Source of the DNA: Proteus appendicitidis
GTDB taxonomy: Bacteria; Pseudomonadota; Gammaproteobacteria; Enterobacterales; Enterobacteriaceae
Assembly: GCF_030271835.1 (NCBI RefSeq)
Contig: NZ_CP127389.1
Coordinates: 1,152,001 to 1,216,000, forward strand
Direction of reading: 5' to 3'
DNA: 64,000 nt
The position numbers were made by a program, and so were the translations under genes. A model generated the notes under the pieces. The model saw only the letters and a program-made list of their open reading frames with translations. It was not told where the DNA came from and did not search any database. Shown here one piece after another: positions 34,840 through 45,118 of this stretch (positions are counted from its first letter, which is position 1; each line of letters begins with the position of its first letter).

Positions 34840-35970
34840 TTATTTTGTCGTTTGACGAGAAAAAGAGAGTAGCAATGATCCTAGACTACAAATCAATAAA
34901 GTGATTGCTAAACTTTGTCCCCATCCTGCCAGTGCAAGCCCACCACCAATTAATAAATAATAGAATAAGCCTAATAATGCCCCTGCAGTACCTAATCTGT
35001 CTTTATATTGTGCTAAAGCCGTGGCTAAAATATTTGGAATAGCAATACCATAAGCAACAACACTCGTCATCATTGGAATAACAAAGCTAATATGGTTACG
35101 TAATAAATAAACGCCCACGGCACTGATTAATGCAATAAAACTCGCGAGTAAAACTAACTTTTCACATTGCCAATGGTGGTTTAATAGTGCTTTATTAATA
35201 TAAGAGCCAATACCAACACCTATTGCTAATACAATACCACTATAACCAAAGGTACTTGCGCTATAACCTTGTTTATCAAACATAAAAGGAGCTAACTGAT
35301 AATAAGCAAAGAGACTGATATTAAAAAAGGCAATTAATAATACTGTTTTAGCAATTTGCTTATCCTTAAGCATTTTTATTGCAGTTTCTCCTAACGGTGC
35401 TGTTTTTACTGTTTCAGGGCGACTTTCAGGTAAAGCAAAAGTACTCCATAACAGTAAAATCATAGCAAGAAGGGCAAGCCCACTAAACACACCTTGGTAA
35501 CCAGCATAACTCACTAGTAATGAACCACTTAGCATCCCAATTGCGGGGCTTAGGGCGATAGCTGCTCCCATAACAGAGAAAACTTTAGCCAGTTCATCAC
35601 CACTGTACACATCACGCATAATGGTTTGTGTGCCGACCGACCCTACCGCAGCACCAAAAGCAGAAAGCATGCGTAGCCCAAGTAATACAGAAAAGTCGTT
35701 GGTCATAAAAACGCCAAGGCAAGCAAGAGCGTAAATAAACAATCCAGCTAACATTGTCGGACGACGACCAATGACATCACATAATCGACCCCATATAATG
35801 ACGCCCAATGCAAACGCAAAGAAATAGAGCGAAAGTGTTTGTCCAGCCTCGTTTGCACTAACATGAAAGCCGTTCGCGATATCGGTAAGTGCTGGGCTAT
35901 AAATGGTTTCTGCAATTTGTGGAAACATCATTAACGCAATTGCTAACCATAAAGAGAGTTTTTTGTTCAT
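34840..35970 (-). CDS. MFS drug efflux transporter, Bcr/CflA type
   Basis: A 376-residue, roughly 12-helix inner membrane protein of the drug:H+ antiporter-1 group. The loop 2-3 motif GRLCDVIGRRPTMLAG and the N-terminal IYSPALTDIANGFHVSANEAGQTLSLYFFAFALG match Bcr/CflA proteins; the motif-C region AAIALSPAIGMLSGSLL is also seen. It exports an unknown compound. It is divergent from an AraC regulator with a 101-base gap, which suggests inducible control by that regulator. It ends at an intrinsic terminator. Confidence 0.88.
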   Translation of the reverse strand: MNKKLSLWLAIALMMFPQIAETIYSPALTDIANGFHVSANEAGQTLSLYFFAFALGVIIWGRLCDVIGRRPTMLAGLFIYALACLGVFMTNDFSVLLGLRMLSAFGAAVGSVGTQTIMRDVYSGDELAKVFSVMGAAIALSPAIGMLSGSLLVSYAGYQGVFSGLALLAMILLLWSTFALPESRPETVKTAPLGETAIKMLKDKQIAKTVLLIAFFNISLFAYYQLAPFMFDKQGYSASTFGYSGIVLAIGVGIGSYINKALLNHHWQCEKLVLLASFIALISAVGVYLLRNHISFVIPMMTSVVAYGIAIPNILATALAQYKDRLGTAGALLGLFYYLLIGGGLALAGWGQSLAITLLICSLGSLLLSFSRQTTK

Positions 35971-36071
35971 CTTTTTATCCTACATCCTTAAAACTTGATG
36001 AGCAGAATACAGAGATAATGAATGTCTTGTTATAAACATAAAGACATATTATTTTTCAAATAGGACAAGTG

Positions 36072-36833
36072 ATGGCTTGGCTTAATCAATACGACCACTT
36101 TGTGCCAGAAGAGCATCTTGCATCAGTCGTTGGTATTGCGGCAGAAATGGGAAAGCACGACTCAGGATTTCATTCTCATGATAGAGGGCAGTTATTATTT
36201 ACGCAGTCAGGGTGTATGCGAATTACTTTGGCTTCTCGCGTTTCTGTATTACCTCCCATGAGGATTGCGTGGATCCCTCCAAGACTTGAGCATCGAGTCG
36301 AAATGTATGCCTCTGTTGGATATCGTTCAGTTTATGTTAGTGAAAAATTCCATGATAATTTTCCAAGTGAAAGCGAGATCTTGACGATTTCACCTCTTTT
36401 ACGCGAAATATTAGAACGAATTTCTATTGCTGATTTTGATACTCAGTGGGAAGAAGGGCGTTACGCCAATTTATTAGCTGTTTTCTTTGATGAAATCGCT
36501 CAGGCACCGCGGCAATCCAATCATTTATTTATGCCTAAAGATAGACGGCTAAGTCGTTTATCCTTTGATGATTTACCGCCTGCATTACAAGAAATGGCAA
36601 AATATGTGGGGGCGAGTGAAAAAACGATCACACGCTTATTTTACAAAGAAACGGGATTAAGCTATCAACAATGGCGTCAACAATGGCGGTTAATGAAAGC
36701 GATTGAATTATTAGCTACCCAGCATCGCTATATTGATATTAGCCAGATATTAGGGTTTGCCAGTGACAGTGCTTTTATTACCTTTTTTAAAAAAATGACA
36801 GGGCAAACACCGCAAGAATATTTGAAAAACTGA
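36072..36833 (+). CDS. AraC-family regulator, divergent from the MFS gene
   Basis: A 253-residue regulator. The N-terminal cupin part has FHSHDRGQLLFTQSG near residue 30; the C-terminal double helix-turn-helix runs from about 165 to 253, ending ISQILGFASDSAFITFFKKMTGQTPQEYLKN, the AraC signature. ATG at 36072 was chosen because TAGGAC lies 5 bases before it; a GTG at 36069 is in frame. It probably controls the divergent transporter. The inducer is unknown. Confidence 0.88.
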   Translation: MAWLNQYDHFVPEEHLASVVGIAAEMGKHDSGFHSHDRGQLLFTQSGCMRITLASRVSVLPPMRIAWIPPRLEHRVEMYASVGYRSVYVSEKFHDNFPSESEILTISPLLREILERISIADFDTQWEEGRYANLLAVFFDEIAQAPRQSNHLFMPKDRRLSRLSFDDLPPALQEMAKYVGASEKTITRLFYKETGLSYQQWRQQWRLMKAIELLATQHRYIDISQILGFASDSAFITFFKKMTGQTPQEYLKN

Positions 36834-36862
36834 TGAGATTTTATTGGTATTTTTAAAATATA

Positions 36863-36886
36863 AAGCCCCGATTTAAAATGGGGCTT
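36863..36886. terminator. Hairpin between araC-type gene and gltA
   Basis: A stem AAGCCCC / GGGGCTT with a 10-base loop is followed on the minus strand by TTATATTTT, so it more likely ends gltA than the regulator gene. Confidence 0.65.
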
Positions 36887-36914
36887 AGCAAGATAACTAA
36901 TTAATAAAAATCAA

Positions 36915-38198
36915 TTATTTCTTTTTAATTTCACTTTTGAAATTACGCTCATCATAACCAGTATAAAGTTGACGAGGTCGTGCAATTTTCAGACCATCTT
37001 CGTGCATTTCATTCCAGTGAGCAATCCAACCAATTGTACGTGCAATAGCAAAAATAACCGTAAACATATTGGATGGAATACCTAACGCTTTAAGGATAAT
37101 ACCAGAGTAGAAGTCAACGTTAGGATACAGTTTTTTCTCAATAAAATACGGGTCGTTTAGGGCAATACGTTCTAATTCCATTGCTACTTCAAGTAAGCTG
37201 TCATTGAGGTTTAATTCTTTTAACACTTCATGACAGGTTTCACGCATTACTGTTGCACGAGGATCGTAGTTTTTGTAAACACGATGACCAAAGCCCATTA
37301 AACGGAAGGAGTCGTTTTTATCTTTTGCACGTTTAATAAATTCAGGAATGTGTTCAACCGTTTTGATCTCTTCCAGCATACGTAGACAAGCTTCGTTAGC
37401 ACCACCGTGAGCCGGTCCCCAAAGTGACGCGATACCTGCTGCGATACATGCAAATGGGTTTGCACCAGAAGAACCCGCAGTACGTACAGTTGAGGTTGAT
37501 GCATTTTGCTCGTGATCTGCGTGAAGGATGAAAATTCTATCCATTGCACGTTCAAGTACTGGATTAACAACATACTCTTCACAAGGTGTTGCAAACATCA
37601 TATGCAAGAAGTTACCTGCATAGGAGAGGTCATTTTTTGGATAAACGAAAGGTTGGCCAATCGAGTATTTGTAACACATCGCTGCCACTGTTGGCATTTT
37701 TGATAGCAGGCGATAAGCCGTGATATCACGGTGAACTGGATTACTGACATCCAATGCATCGTGATAGAACGCAGCTAAAGCACCTGTAACACCACATAAT
37801 ACTGCCATTGGGTGTGAATCACGACGGAACCCATTGAACAGTCGGGTGATTTGTTCATGGATCATGGTGTGACGAGTTACTGTGGTTTTAAATTTATCGT
37901 ATTGCTCCTGTGTTGGTGCTTCACCGTACAGCAGGATATAACAGACTTCCAAGTATGTTGATTCAGTCGCTAATTGCCCGATAGGGAAACCACGGTGAAG
38001 TAAGATACCGTTATCACCATCAATAAAAGTAATTTTTGATTCACAAGAGGCGGTTGAGGTAAAGCCGGGATCATAGGTGTAATAACCTTTGGAGCCGAGA
38101 GTACGAATATCAATAACTTTGGAACCGAGTGTAGGGGATAGAACGTCCAAGTCTACAGATGTTTCAGCAATCGTTAGCTTAGCTTTGTTATCAGCCAT
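36915..38198 (-). CDS. gltA: Citrate synthase (type II, hexameric)
   Basis: Condenses acetyl-CoA and oxaloacetate to citrate. The 427 residues are typical of the NADH-sensitive enterobacterial enzyme. Active-site segments include [13 protein letters not shown] (near 225-237), [14 protein letters not shown] (near 260-273), [13 protein letters not shown] (near 304-316) and [13 protein letters not shown] (near 360-372), with catalytic His and Asp residues as expected. A good ribosome binding site (AAGGAG) precedes the ATG at 38198. It is divergent from sdhC across a 625-base regulatory spacer. Confidence 0.98.
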   Translation of the reverse strand: MADNKAKLTIAETSVDLDVLSPTLGSKVIDIRTLGSKGYYTYDPGFTSTASCESKITFIDGDNGILLHRGFPIGQLATESTYLEVCYILLYGEAPTQEQYDKFKTTVTRHTMIHEQITRLFNGFRRDSHPMAVLCGVTGALAAFYHDALDVSNPVHRDITAYRLLSKMPTVAAMCYKYSIGQPFVYPKNDLSYAGNFLHMMFATPCEEYVVNPVLERAMDRIFILHADHEQNASTSTVRTAGSSGANPFACIAAGIASLWGPAHGGANEACLRMLEEIKTVEHIPEFIKRAKDKNDSFRLMGFGHRVYKNYDPRATVMRETCHEVLKELNLNDSLLEVAMELERIALNDPYFIEKKLYPNVDFYSGIILKALGIPSNMFTVIFAIARTIGWIAHWNEMHEDGLKIARPRQLYTGYDERNFKSEIKKK

Positions 38199-38525
38199 TT
38201 ATAATCTCCTTAGCGCTTATATGTCTCCTAACAATATCGAGGTATCTTCATAAAGATGCACTTCGATAGTGAAACTATAGTTGATGTAAGGTACCCAGCC
38301 GAGTTTTATTTAATGCCCGTAATGTCTAGGTCTATAGTGTGTCACTTATGTTAAGGAGCTTTTGATGTTATGTTTTTTTAGGTGCTTTTTTATGCAATGC
38401 ACTTAGAATTAGTACTGCTATCACTTTTACATAAGTTTGAGGTTTCTGGAAGCGTGTTTGCGCACAAAAAAAACATAAACATTAAAATAATGCAGTAAAT
38501 GTAATAAAAATGTTGTACATGTGTC

Positions 38526-38544
38526 AAAAATGATAATCATTTTT
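38526..38544. promoter_or_regulatory. Symmetric Fur box between gltA and sdhC
   Basis: AAAAATGATAATCATTTTT is an almost perfect 19-bp palindrome and matches the Fur consensus GATAATGATAATCATTATC in 15 of 19 positions. It lies about 80 bases upstream of the sdh -35 box and about 330 bases upstream of gltA. In E. coli iron control of sdh acts through the RyhB small RNA; this site suggests direct Fur input as well. Confidence 0.65.
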
Positions 38545-38616
38545 GCATCAGATGTATTAAATAGTGATCCTTCTCACTGTTCGAGGCAAATGTCGGGCAC
38601 ACAAGTTGTGTGGTAA

Positions 38617-38645
38617 TTGTAATAAGTTTGTGAAGCACTTATACT
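38617..38645 (+). promoter_or_regulatory. sdhC promoter
   Basis: A -35 box TTGTAA (38617-38622) and -10 box TATACT (38640-38645) are separated by 17 bases. The predicted start near 38652 begins a leader with GGTCTCCGGAA, the same sequence I recall at the 5' end of the E. coli sdh transcript. Confidence 0.7.
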
Positions 38646-38650
38646 GCGCG

Positions 38651-38823
38651 CAGGTCTCCGGAACCGTTGTTGTATGGAGAACCAGCGTAACGAATCCACA
38701 CTTTTTGTAAAATAGACGGATTTAACATTTTACTTAAAATGTGCCTTTGTACCCCATTCGCTGTTTGATTTCCATCCAGGTCCGGAGGAAGGAAAAATTA
38801 TAAAAGCTGTGTGGGCATAAATT
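38651..38823 (+). promoter_or_regulatory. sdhC 5' leader with long-range complementarity
   Basis: The leader starts with GGTCTCCGGAACC and ends with TCCGGAGGAAGGAAA upstream of the start, both also found in the E. coli leader as I recall it. CTCCGGA at 38656-38662 is exactly complementary to TCCGGAG at 38781-38787. Pairing would tie the 5' end to the GGAGGAAGG sequence. sdhC is a known target of small RNAs (Spot 42, RyhB, RybB families) in E. coli. Confidence 0.55.
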
Positions 38824-39201
38824 GTGAAAAAACAAAGACCTGTCAATCTGGATTTACAGACGATACAGTTTCCACTCCCTGCTATCGCATCGATCTTGCA
38901 TCGTGTCTCTGGGGTTATCATGTTAGTCGCAGTTGGCATCTTACTGTGGTTACTTGGCACCTCTCTCTCCTCTCCTGAAGGTTTTCAGCAAGCCGCTGAA
39001 ATTATGACTGGCTTCTTCGCGAAATTTATTTTGTGGGGCATCCTAACCGCATTGGCGTATCACATTTGTGGTGGTATTCGTCATATGTTAATGGACTTCG
39101 GCTTTATTGATGAAACCTTGATTGTGGGTCGCAACTCAGCGGCTGCATCAATGGTTATTACCGTTATTTTATCAATATTGGCGGGGGTATTAGTATGGTA
39201 A
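38824..39201 (+). CDS. sdhC: Succinate dehydrogenase cytochrome b556 subunit
   Basis: A membrane anchor of complex II, 125 residues with three membrane segments. The quinone-site residues are in [12 protein letters not shown] (Ser and Arg near 23-27) and the haem-ligand histidine is in [17 protein letters not shown]. The start is GTG at 38824, because the codon six bases upstream is a stop; an ATT directly before it is the only other option. The E. coli protein has a few more N-terminal residues (MIRN before VKKQRPVN). It overlaps sdhD by 7 bases. Confidence 0.95.
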   Translation: MKKQRPVNLDLQTIQFPLPAIASILHRVSGVIMLVAVGILLWLLGTSLSSPEGFQQAAEIMTGFFAKFILWGILTALAYHICGGIRHMLMDFGFIDETLIVGRNSAAASMVITVILSILAGVLVW

Positions 39202-39539
39202 GTAATTCTTCTACTTTAGGCCGTACTGGCATACAGGATTGGTTATTCCTTCGTGCCTCAGCCATTATTATCGTTCTATATGTTCTTTATCTTGTGGGAT
39301 TTATTGCTACAACAGAAATAACCTATGAGGTATGGCGTGGGTTCTTTAGCTCCTCCTTGACCAAAGTGTTCACCATCTTGACCTTGCTTTCTATTCTTAT
39401 TCACGCGTGGATCGGAATGTGGCAAGTGTTAACGGATTATATTAAACCGCAGGCATTACGCCTGACTTTACAACTGATTATCGTTGTTGCGCTGTTGGTT
39501 TATCTTATTTATGGAACAATTGTGGTGTGGGGTGTGTAA
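39195..39539 (+). CDS. sdhD: Succinate dehydrogenase membrane anchor subunit
   Basis: The second membrane anchor of complex II, 114 residues and three membrane segments. [20 protein letters not shown] is helix 1, and [20 protein letters not shown] holds the conserved histidine and the Asp-Tyr pair (near 81-82) at the quinone site. It overlaps the end of sdhC by 7 bases, and its stop shares one base with the sdhA start. Confidence 0.96.
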   Translation: MVSNSSTLGRTGIQDWLFLRASAIIIVLYVLYLVGFIATTEITYEVWRGFFSSSLTKVFTILTLLSILIHAWIGMWQVLTDYIKPQALRLTLQLIIVVALLVYLIYGTIVVWGV

Positions 39540-41305
39540 TGAATCTGCCAGTAAGAGAGTTTGATGCTGTTGTTATTGGTGCAGGTGGTGCTGGCATGCG
39601 TGCCGCTTTACAGATTTCTCAAATGGGTCTGTCTTGTGCGCTGATTTCTAAAGTTTTTCCTACTCGTTCTCATACTGTTTCCGCTCAAGGTGGTATTACT
39701 GTTGCACTGGGTAATACCCACGAGGATAACTGGGAATGGCACATGTACGATACCGTAAAAGGTTCCGACTATATTGGTGACCAAGACGCTATCGAATATA
39801 TGTGTAAAACTGGTCCTGAAGCAATTTTAGAGCTGGAACATATGGGACTCCCATTTTCTCGCCTAGATGATGGTCGTATTTATCAGCGTCCATTTGGTGG
39901 TCAGTCAAAAAACTTTGGTGGCGAACAAGCTGCACGTACAGCTGCTGCCGCTGACCGTACTGGGCACGCATTATTGCATACCCTTTATCAGCAAAATTTA
40001 AAAAACCATACAACTATCTTTTCAGAGTGGTATTCACTGGACTTAGTGAAAAACCAAGATGGCGATATCGTTGGTTGTACTGCAATTTGCATCGAAACGG
40101 GTGAAGTCGTTTATTTCAAAGCAAACGCTACGATTTTAGCAACTGGCGGTGCAGGTCGTATTTACCAATCAACCACAAATGCACATATCAACACAGGTGA
40201 TGGTGTGGGTATGGCGGTTCGCGCAGGTGTTCCACTGCAAGATATGGAAATGTGGCAATTCCATCCAACGGGTATTGCGGGTGCGGGCGTATTAGTGACC
40301 GAAGGTTGTCGTGGTGAAGGCGGATACCTGTTAAATAAAGACGGTGAACGCTTTATGGAACGTTACGCACCAAATGCCAAAGACCTTGCTGGTCGCGATG
40401 TGGTTGCGCGTTCTATTATGATCGAAATCCGTGAAGGTCGTGGTTGTGATGGTCCTTGGGGTCCTCATGCGAAATTAAAACTCGATCATCTGGGTAAAGA
40501 AGTTCTTGAGTCTCGTTTACCGGGTATTCTTGATCTTTCTCGTACTTTCGCCCACGTTGACCCAGTTAAAGAACCTATTCCTGTTATTCCTACTTGTCAC
40601 TATATGATGGGTGGTATTCCAACAAAAGTAACGGGCCAAGCTATTCGTGTGAACGAGAAGGGCGAAGATGTCGTTATTCCTGGGCTGTTCGCAGTAGGCG
40701 AAATTGCTTGTGTATCTGTTCATGGTGCAAACCGCTTAGGTGGTAACTCACTATTAGACCTCGTTGTATTTGGTCGTTCAGCAGGGGTTCACTTAAAAGA
40801 GTCACTGATGGAACAAGGTACAATGCGTGATGCGAGCGATTCTGATGTTGAAGCCGCATTAACTCGCTTAAATCGCTGGGAAAACAACCGTTCTGGTGAA
40901 GATCCTGTTGAAATCCGTAAAGCACTGCAATCTTGTATGCAACATAACTTCTCGGTATTCCGTGAAGGTGATGCTATGGCAAAAGGCTTAGAAGAACTGA
41001 AAGTGATTCGTGAGCGCTTACAAAATGCACGACTGGATGATAATTCAAGCGAGTTTAATACACAGCGTATTGAATGCTTAGAATTAGATAACCTGATGGA
41101 AACTGCTTATGCCACTGCGGTATCTGCAAACTTCCGTACAGAAAGCCGTGGCGCTCATAGCCGTTTCGATTTCCCAGAACGTGATGATGCGAACTGGTTA
41201 TGCCATACATTATATCAACCGCAAACCGAAACAATGACACGACGTGAAGTCAATATGCAGCCAAAACTGCGTGAAGCTTTCCCACCAAAAGTGCGTACAT
41301 ATTAA
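39539..41305 (+). CDS. sdhA: Succinate dehydrogenase flavoprotein subunit
   Basis: Oxidises succinate to fumarate at a covalently bound FAD. ATG at 39539 (TAATG junction with sdhD) gives 588 residues and matches the E. coli N-terminus [12 protein letters not shown]; the ATG-like start 12 bases upstream is not favoured. Motifs: FAD loop [13 protein letters not shown], flavinylation site [10 protein letters not shown] (His near 45), [15 protein letters not shown] and [12 protein letters not shown] for substrate binding, and [19 protein letters not shown] near the C-terminal FAD contacts. Confidence 0.98.
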   Translation: MNLPVREFDAVVIGAGGAGMRAALQISQMGLSCALISKVFPTRSHTVSAQGGITVALGNTHEDNWEWHMYDTVKGSDYIGDQDAIEYMCKTGPEAILELEHMGLPFSRLDDGRIYQRPFGGQSKNFGGEQAARTAAAADRTGHALLHTLYQQNLKNHTTIFSEWYSLDLVKNQDGDIVGCTAICIETGEVVYFKANATILATGGAGRIYQSTTNAHINTGDGVGMAVRAGVPLQDMEMWQFHPTGIAGAGVLVTEGCRGEGGYLLNKDGERFMERYAPNAKDLAGRDVVARSIMIEIREGRGCDGPWGPHAKLKLDHLGKEVLESRLPGILDLSRTFAHVDPVKEPIPVIPTCHYMMGGIPTKVTGQAIRVNEKGEDVVIPGLFAVGEIACVSVHGANRLGGNSLLDLVVFGRSAGVHLKESLMEQGTMRDASDSDVEAALTRLNRWENNRSGEDPVEIRKALQSCMQHNFSVFREGDAMAKGLEELKVIRERLQNARLDDNSSEFNTQRIECLELDNLMETAYATAVSANFRTESRGAHSRFDFPERDDANWLCHTLYQPQTETMTRREVNMQPKLREAFPPKVRTY

Positions 41306-41339
41306 TTAGCGGTGTTATTGAAGTTGCGGAGACTTAAAT

Positions 41340-42056
41340 ATGAAACTTGAATTTTCGATTTATCGTTATAATCCCGACGTTGATAATGCGCCGCATATGC
41401 AAGATTACACCCTCGAAGTTCCTGAAGGGCGTGACATGATGCTGTTGGATGCATTAATTCAATTAAAGGAAAAAGATCCTACCTTATCGTTCCGTCGTTC
41501 TTGTCGTGAAGGTGTTTGCGGCTCTGATGGCGTGAACATGAATGGTAAAAATGGTTTGGCTTGTATCACACCTATTTCATCTTTACAGAAAGGAAGTAAG
41601 AAAATTGTGATCAGACCGTTACCCGGTTTACCAGTAATTCGTGATTTAATAGTGGATATGACTCAGTTCTATACACAGTATGAGAAAATTCGTCCGTATT
41701 TAATTAATAATGGCAAAAATCCTCCTGCTCGTGAGAACCTACAGTCACCAGAACAACGTGAAAAGCTTGATGGACTTTATGATTGTATCCTTTGTGCTTG
41801 TTGTTCAACCTCTTGCCCGTCATTCTGGTGGAATCCAGATAAGTTTATCGGGCCTGCTGGATTGTTAGCGGCTTATCGTTTCTTGATTGATAGTCGTGAT
41901 ACAGAAACTGAATCTCGTCTTGATGATCTTAACGATGCATTCAGTGTATTCCGCTGTCATGGCATTATGAACTGTGTCAGCGTATGTCCTAAAGGGCTTA
42001 ATCCGACAAAAGCGATTGGTCATATTAAGTCAATGTTGTTAAAACGTAGTGCATAA
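41340..42056 (+). CDS. sdhB: Succinate dehydrogenase iron-sulfur subunit
   Basis: Carries electrons from FAD to quinone via three Fe-S clusters. The 238 residues show the [2Fe-2S] set CREGVCGSDGVNMNGKNGLAC (near 55-75), then the [4Fe-4S] set CILCACCSTSCPSFWW (near 149-164), and the [3Fe-4S] and final cysteines CHGIMNCVSVCPKGLNP (near 206-222). It is the last gene of sdhCDAB and is followed by a hairpin and sucA. Confidence 0.98.
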   Translation: MKLEFSIYRYNPDVDNAPHMQDYTLEVPEGRDMMLLDALIQLKEKDPTLSFRRSCREGVCGSDGVNMNGKNGLACITPISSLQKGSKKIVIRPLPGLPVIRDLIVDMTQFYTQYEKIRPYLINNGKNPPARENLQSPEQREKLDGLYDCILCACCSTSCPSFWWNPDKFIGPAGLLAAYRFLIDSRDTETESRLDDLNDAFSVFRCHGIMNCVSVCPKGLNPTKAIGHIKSMLLKRSA

Positions 42057-42061
42057 AATAA

Positions 42062-42090
42062 TAACCGCCCTAAAATAGTTAGGGCGGTTA
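42062..42090 (+). repeat. Intercistronic hairpin between sdhB and sucA
   Basis: A perfect 12-bp stem TAACCGCCCTAA / TTAGGGCGGTTA with loop AATAG follows the sdhB stop by five bases and has no T run after it. It probably stabilises the sdh message or marks a processing site rather than ending transcription. The following 200 bases hold more short inverted repeats (for example CACTGT-AG-ACAGTG) before sucA. Confidence 0.6.
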
Positions 42091-42300
42091 ATGGAAAAAC
42101 TAAGTTAGACGTTTGCGGTAAAAATAGTAAGGCGCCTTTAAACACTGTAGACAGTGCTTAAAGGTTCCTTGAGAGCTAAAGCTCCATATTTAAAGAACCT
42201 GCGAGATAGCGGGTCATAAGAGAACCTTGCAATCGACACCGTTTAATCACGGTATTAGTTATCCACGGCGAACTAAAGCTGTATAGCTTAAGGGATCATA

Positions 42301-45105
42301 ATGCAGAACGGCGCAATGAAGGACTGGCTAGAATCAACTTTTCTAGCAGGAGAGAATCAGTCTTACATAGAAGATATCTATGAAGATTACCTAACTGACC
42401 CAAACTCTGTTGACGAAAGTTGGAGAGAGATTTTTCAACAACTGCCCGCAAGTCAAGGCATAGAACAGTCGCATTCTCAAACCCGCGACTACTTCAGACG
42501 CCTCGCAAAAGAATCCACTCGATATCATACCTCGGTAAGCGATCCGGCAATGGACTCAAAACAAGTTAAAGTTTTGCAGCTCATTAATGCCTTCCGTTTT
42601 CGTGGTCACCAAAATGCTAATCTCGACCCACTTGGTTTATGGAAACAAGAATCTGTTCCAGATTTAGATCCTGCTTTCCATAATCTAACTAAAGAAGACT
42701 TTGAAGAAACCTTTAACGTCGGTTCTTTTGCTATCGGCAAAGAAACGATGAAACTAGGTGATTTATATGAAGCACTGAAACGCATTTACTGTGGTTCAAT
42801 CGGTGCTGAATATATGCATATCACTAACACTGAAGAAAAACGCTGGATCCAACAACGTCTAGAATCAGTGAATGTTGCAGACCAATTCACTAAAGAAGAA
42901 AAGTTACGCTTCCTGACAGAGCTAACGGCAGCCGAAGGTTTAGAGCGCTATTTAGGTGCAAAATTCCCAGGTGCAAAACGCTTCTCTTTAGAAGGTGGTG
43001 ATGCATTAGTTCCGATGTTAAAAGATTTAATTCGCCATGCGGGTAAACAAGACACTCGTGAAGTGGTTCTTGGTATGGCGCACCGCGGACGTTTAAACGT
43101 TCTGGTTAATATCCTAGGTAAAAAACCGGCTGATTTATTTGATGAATTTGCGGGTATTCATAAAGAGCATTTGGGAACGGGTGACGTTAAATATCACCAA
43201 GGTTTCTCATCTGATTTTGCAACTGAAGGCGCTCAAGTTCACCTTGCATTAGCCTTTAACCCGTCTCACTTAGAGATTGTTAGCCCAGTTGTTATCGGTT
43301 CTGTTCGCGCTCGTCGTGATCGTTTAGATGAAGCGCGTAGCAATATGGTGCTTCCTATCACTATTCATGGTGATGCGGCTGTGACGGGTCAAGGTGTTGT
43401 GCAAGAAACGCTGAACATGTCTCAAGCGCGTGGCTATGAAGTTGGCGGTACAGTTCGTATTGTTATCAATAACCAAGTTGGTTTTACGACTTCAAATCCA
43501 AAAGATGCCCGTTCAACGCAATACTGTACTGATGTTGTGAAAATGGTTCAGGCACCAATTTTCCACGTTAATGCAGATGATCCTGAAGCGGTCGCTTTTG
43601 TAACTCGCTTAGCATTGGATTTCCGCAATACCTTTAAACGCGATGTGATGATTGATCTCGTTTGTTACCGTCGTCATGGTCACAACGAAGCGGATGAGCC
43701 AAATGCGACTCAGCCTCTGATGTATCAAAAAATCAAAAAACATCCAACTCCACGTAAAATTTATGCGGATAAACTGGTTGCCCAATCACTGCTTGATGCC
43801 AATGATGTGACTGAACTAGTGAATCTCTATCGTGATGCGCTGGATCGTGGTGATTGTGTTGTCGAAGAATACCGCCCAATGGGTCTGCATTCTTACACAT
43901 GGGAACCGTATTTAAATCACGAATGGAATGAAGAGTATCCACATAAAGTAGAGAAAACGCGTTTACAAGATTTAGCGCGTCGTGTGAGTACCGTTCCTTC
44001 AGAAATCGTGATGCAATCTCGTGTTGAGAAAATTTATGCTGACCGTGCCGTTATGGCTGAAGGTGAGAAACTACTCGACTGGGGTGCCGCAGAAACATTA
44101 GCGTATGCGACTTTAGTTGACCAAGGTATCACCATTCGTCTTTCTGGTGAAGATGCGGGACGTGGTACATTCTTCCATCGTCATGCCGTTATTCATAACC
44201 AAACAAATGGCTCTGTTTATGTGCCATTAGCCAATGTTCATAATGCTCAAGGACAATTTAATGTCTGGGACTCTGTATTAACAGAAGAAGCAGTACTTGC
44301 ATTTGAATATGGTTATGCCACAACAGAACCTCGTGGATTAACGATTTGGGAAGCACAATTTGGTGACTTCGCAAACGTTGCTCAAGTGGTTATCGACCAA
44401 TTTATTAGCTCTGGTGAGCAAAAATGGGGTCGTATGTGTGGTTTAGTCATGTTATTACCACACGGTTATGAAGGCCAAGGCCCAGAGCACTCCTCTGCAC
44501 GTTTAGAACGTTATCTGCAACTGTGTGCAGAACAAAATATGCAGGTTTGTGTGCCATCAACTCCGGCTCAGGTTTATCATATGCTACGTCGCCAAGCGTT
44601 ACGTGGTATGCGTCGCCCACTTATCGTAATGTCACCAAAATCACTGTTACGTCATCCATTAGCGGTTTCTGAGTTGGATGAATTAGCAAATGGTAAATTC
44701 TTACCTGTCATTGGTGAAATGGATGATTTAAAACCTGCTGATGTGAAACGTGTTGTGATGTGTTCCGGTAAGGTTTACTACGATTTATTAGAACAACGTC
44801 GTGCTAATGAGCAAAACAACGTTGCCATTATTCGTATTGAACAACTGTATCCATTCCCACACGAAGATATTGCGCAAATTCTCGCACCTTATGCTCATGT
44901 AAAAGAGTTTATTTGGTGTCAAGAAGAGCCACTGAATCAAGGTGCTTGGTACTGTAGTCAGCATAACTTCCGTGATGCTATTCCTACAGGCGCAACATTA
45001 CGTTATGCAGGACGTCCTGCATCAGCCTCTCCAGCAGTTGGTTATACCTCTGTTCATCAGGAGCAACAAAAAGCTCTGGTTGAAGATGCACTGAAAGTTG
45101 AATAA
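42301..45105 (+). CDS. sucA: 2-oxoglutarate dehydrogenase E1 component
   Basis: A thiamine-diphosphate enzyme that decarboxylates 2-oxoglutarate and passes the succinyl group to SucB. The 934 residues match the family. The N-terminal segment SYIEDIYEDYLTDPNSVDESW (in part, near 20-40) binds E2. Active-site motifs include MAHRGRLNVLVNILGK (near 260), HGDAAVTGQGVVQETLNMS (near 358), the ThDP motif NNQVGFTTSNPKDARST, and GEDAGRGTFFHRHAV in the C-terminal pyrimidine domain. A cluster with sucBCD follows. Confidence 0.98.
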   Translation: MQNGAMKDWLESTFLAGENQSYIEDIYEDYLTDPNSVDESWREIFQQLPASQGIEQSHSQTRDYFRRLAKESTRYHTSVSDPAMDSKQVKVLQLINAFRFRGHQNANLDPLGLWKQESVPDLDPAFHNLTKEDFEETFNVGSFAIGKETMKLGDLYEALKRIYCGSIGAEYMHITNTEEKRWIQQRLESVNVADQFTKEEKLRFLTELTAAEGLERYLGAKFPGAKRFSLEGGDALVPMLKDLIRHAGKQDTREVVLGMAHRGRLNVLVNILGKKPADLFDEFAGIHKEHLGTGDVKYHQGFSSDFATEGAQVHLALAFNPSHLEIVSPVVIGSVRARRDRLDEARSNMVLPITIHGDAAVTGQGVVQETLNMSQARGYEVGGTVRIVINNQVGFTTSNPKDARSTQYCTDVVKMVQAPIFHVNADDPEAVAFVTRLALDFRNTFKRDVMIDLVCYRRHGHNEADEPNATQPLMYQKIKKHPTPRKIYADKLVAQSLLDANDVTELVNLYRDALDRGDCVVEEYRPMGLHSYTWEPYLNHEWNEEYPHKVEKTRLQDLARRVSTVPSEIVMQSRVEKIYADRAVMAEGEKLLDWGAAETLAYATLVDQGITIRLSGEDAGRGTFFHRHAVIHNQTNGSVYVPLANVHNAQGQFNVWDSVLTEEAVLAFEYGYATTEPRGLTIWEAQFGDFANVAQVVIDQFISSGEQKWGRMCGLVMLLPHGYEGQGPEHSSARLERYLQLCAEQNMQVCVPSTPAQVYHMLRRQALRGMRRPLIVMSPKSLLRHPLAVSELDELANGKFLPVIGEMDDLKPADVKRVVMCSGKVYYDLLEQRRANEQNNVAIIRIEQLYPFPHEDIAQILAPYAHVKEFIWCQEEPLNQGAWYCSQHNFRDAIPTGATLRYAGRPASASPAVGYTSVHQEQQKALVEDALKVE

Positions 45106-45118
45106 ATAAGGATAGAAA

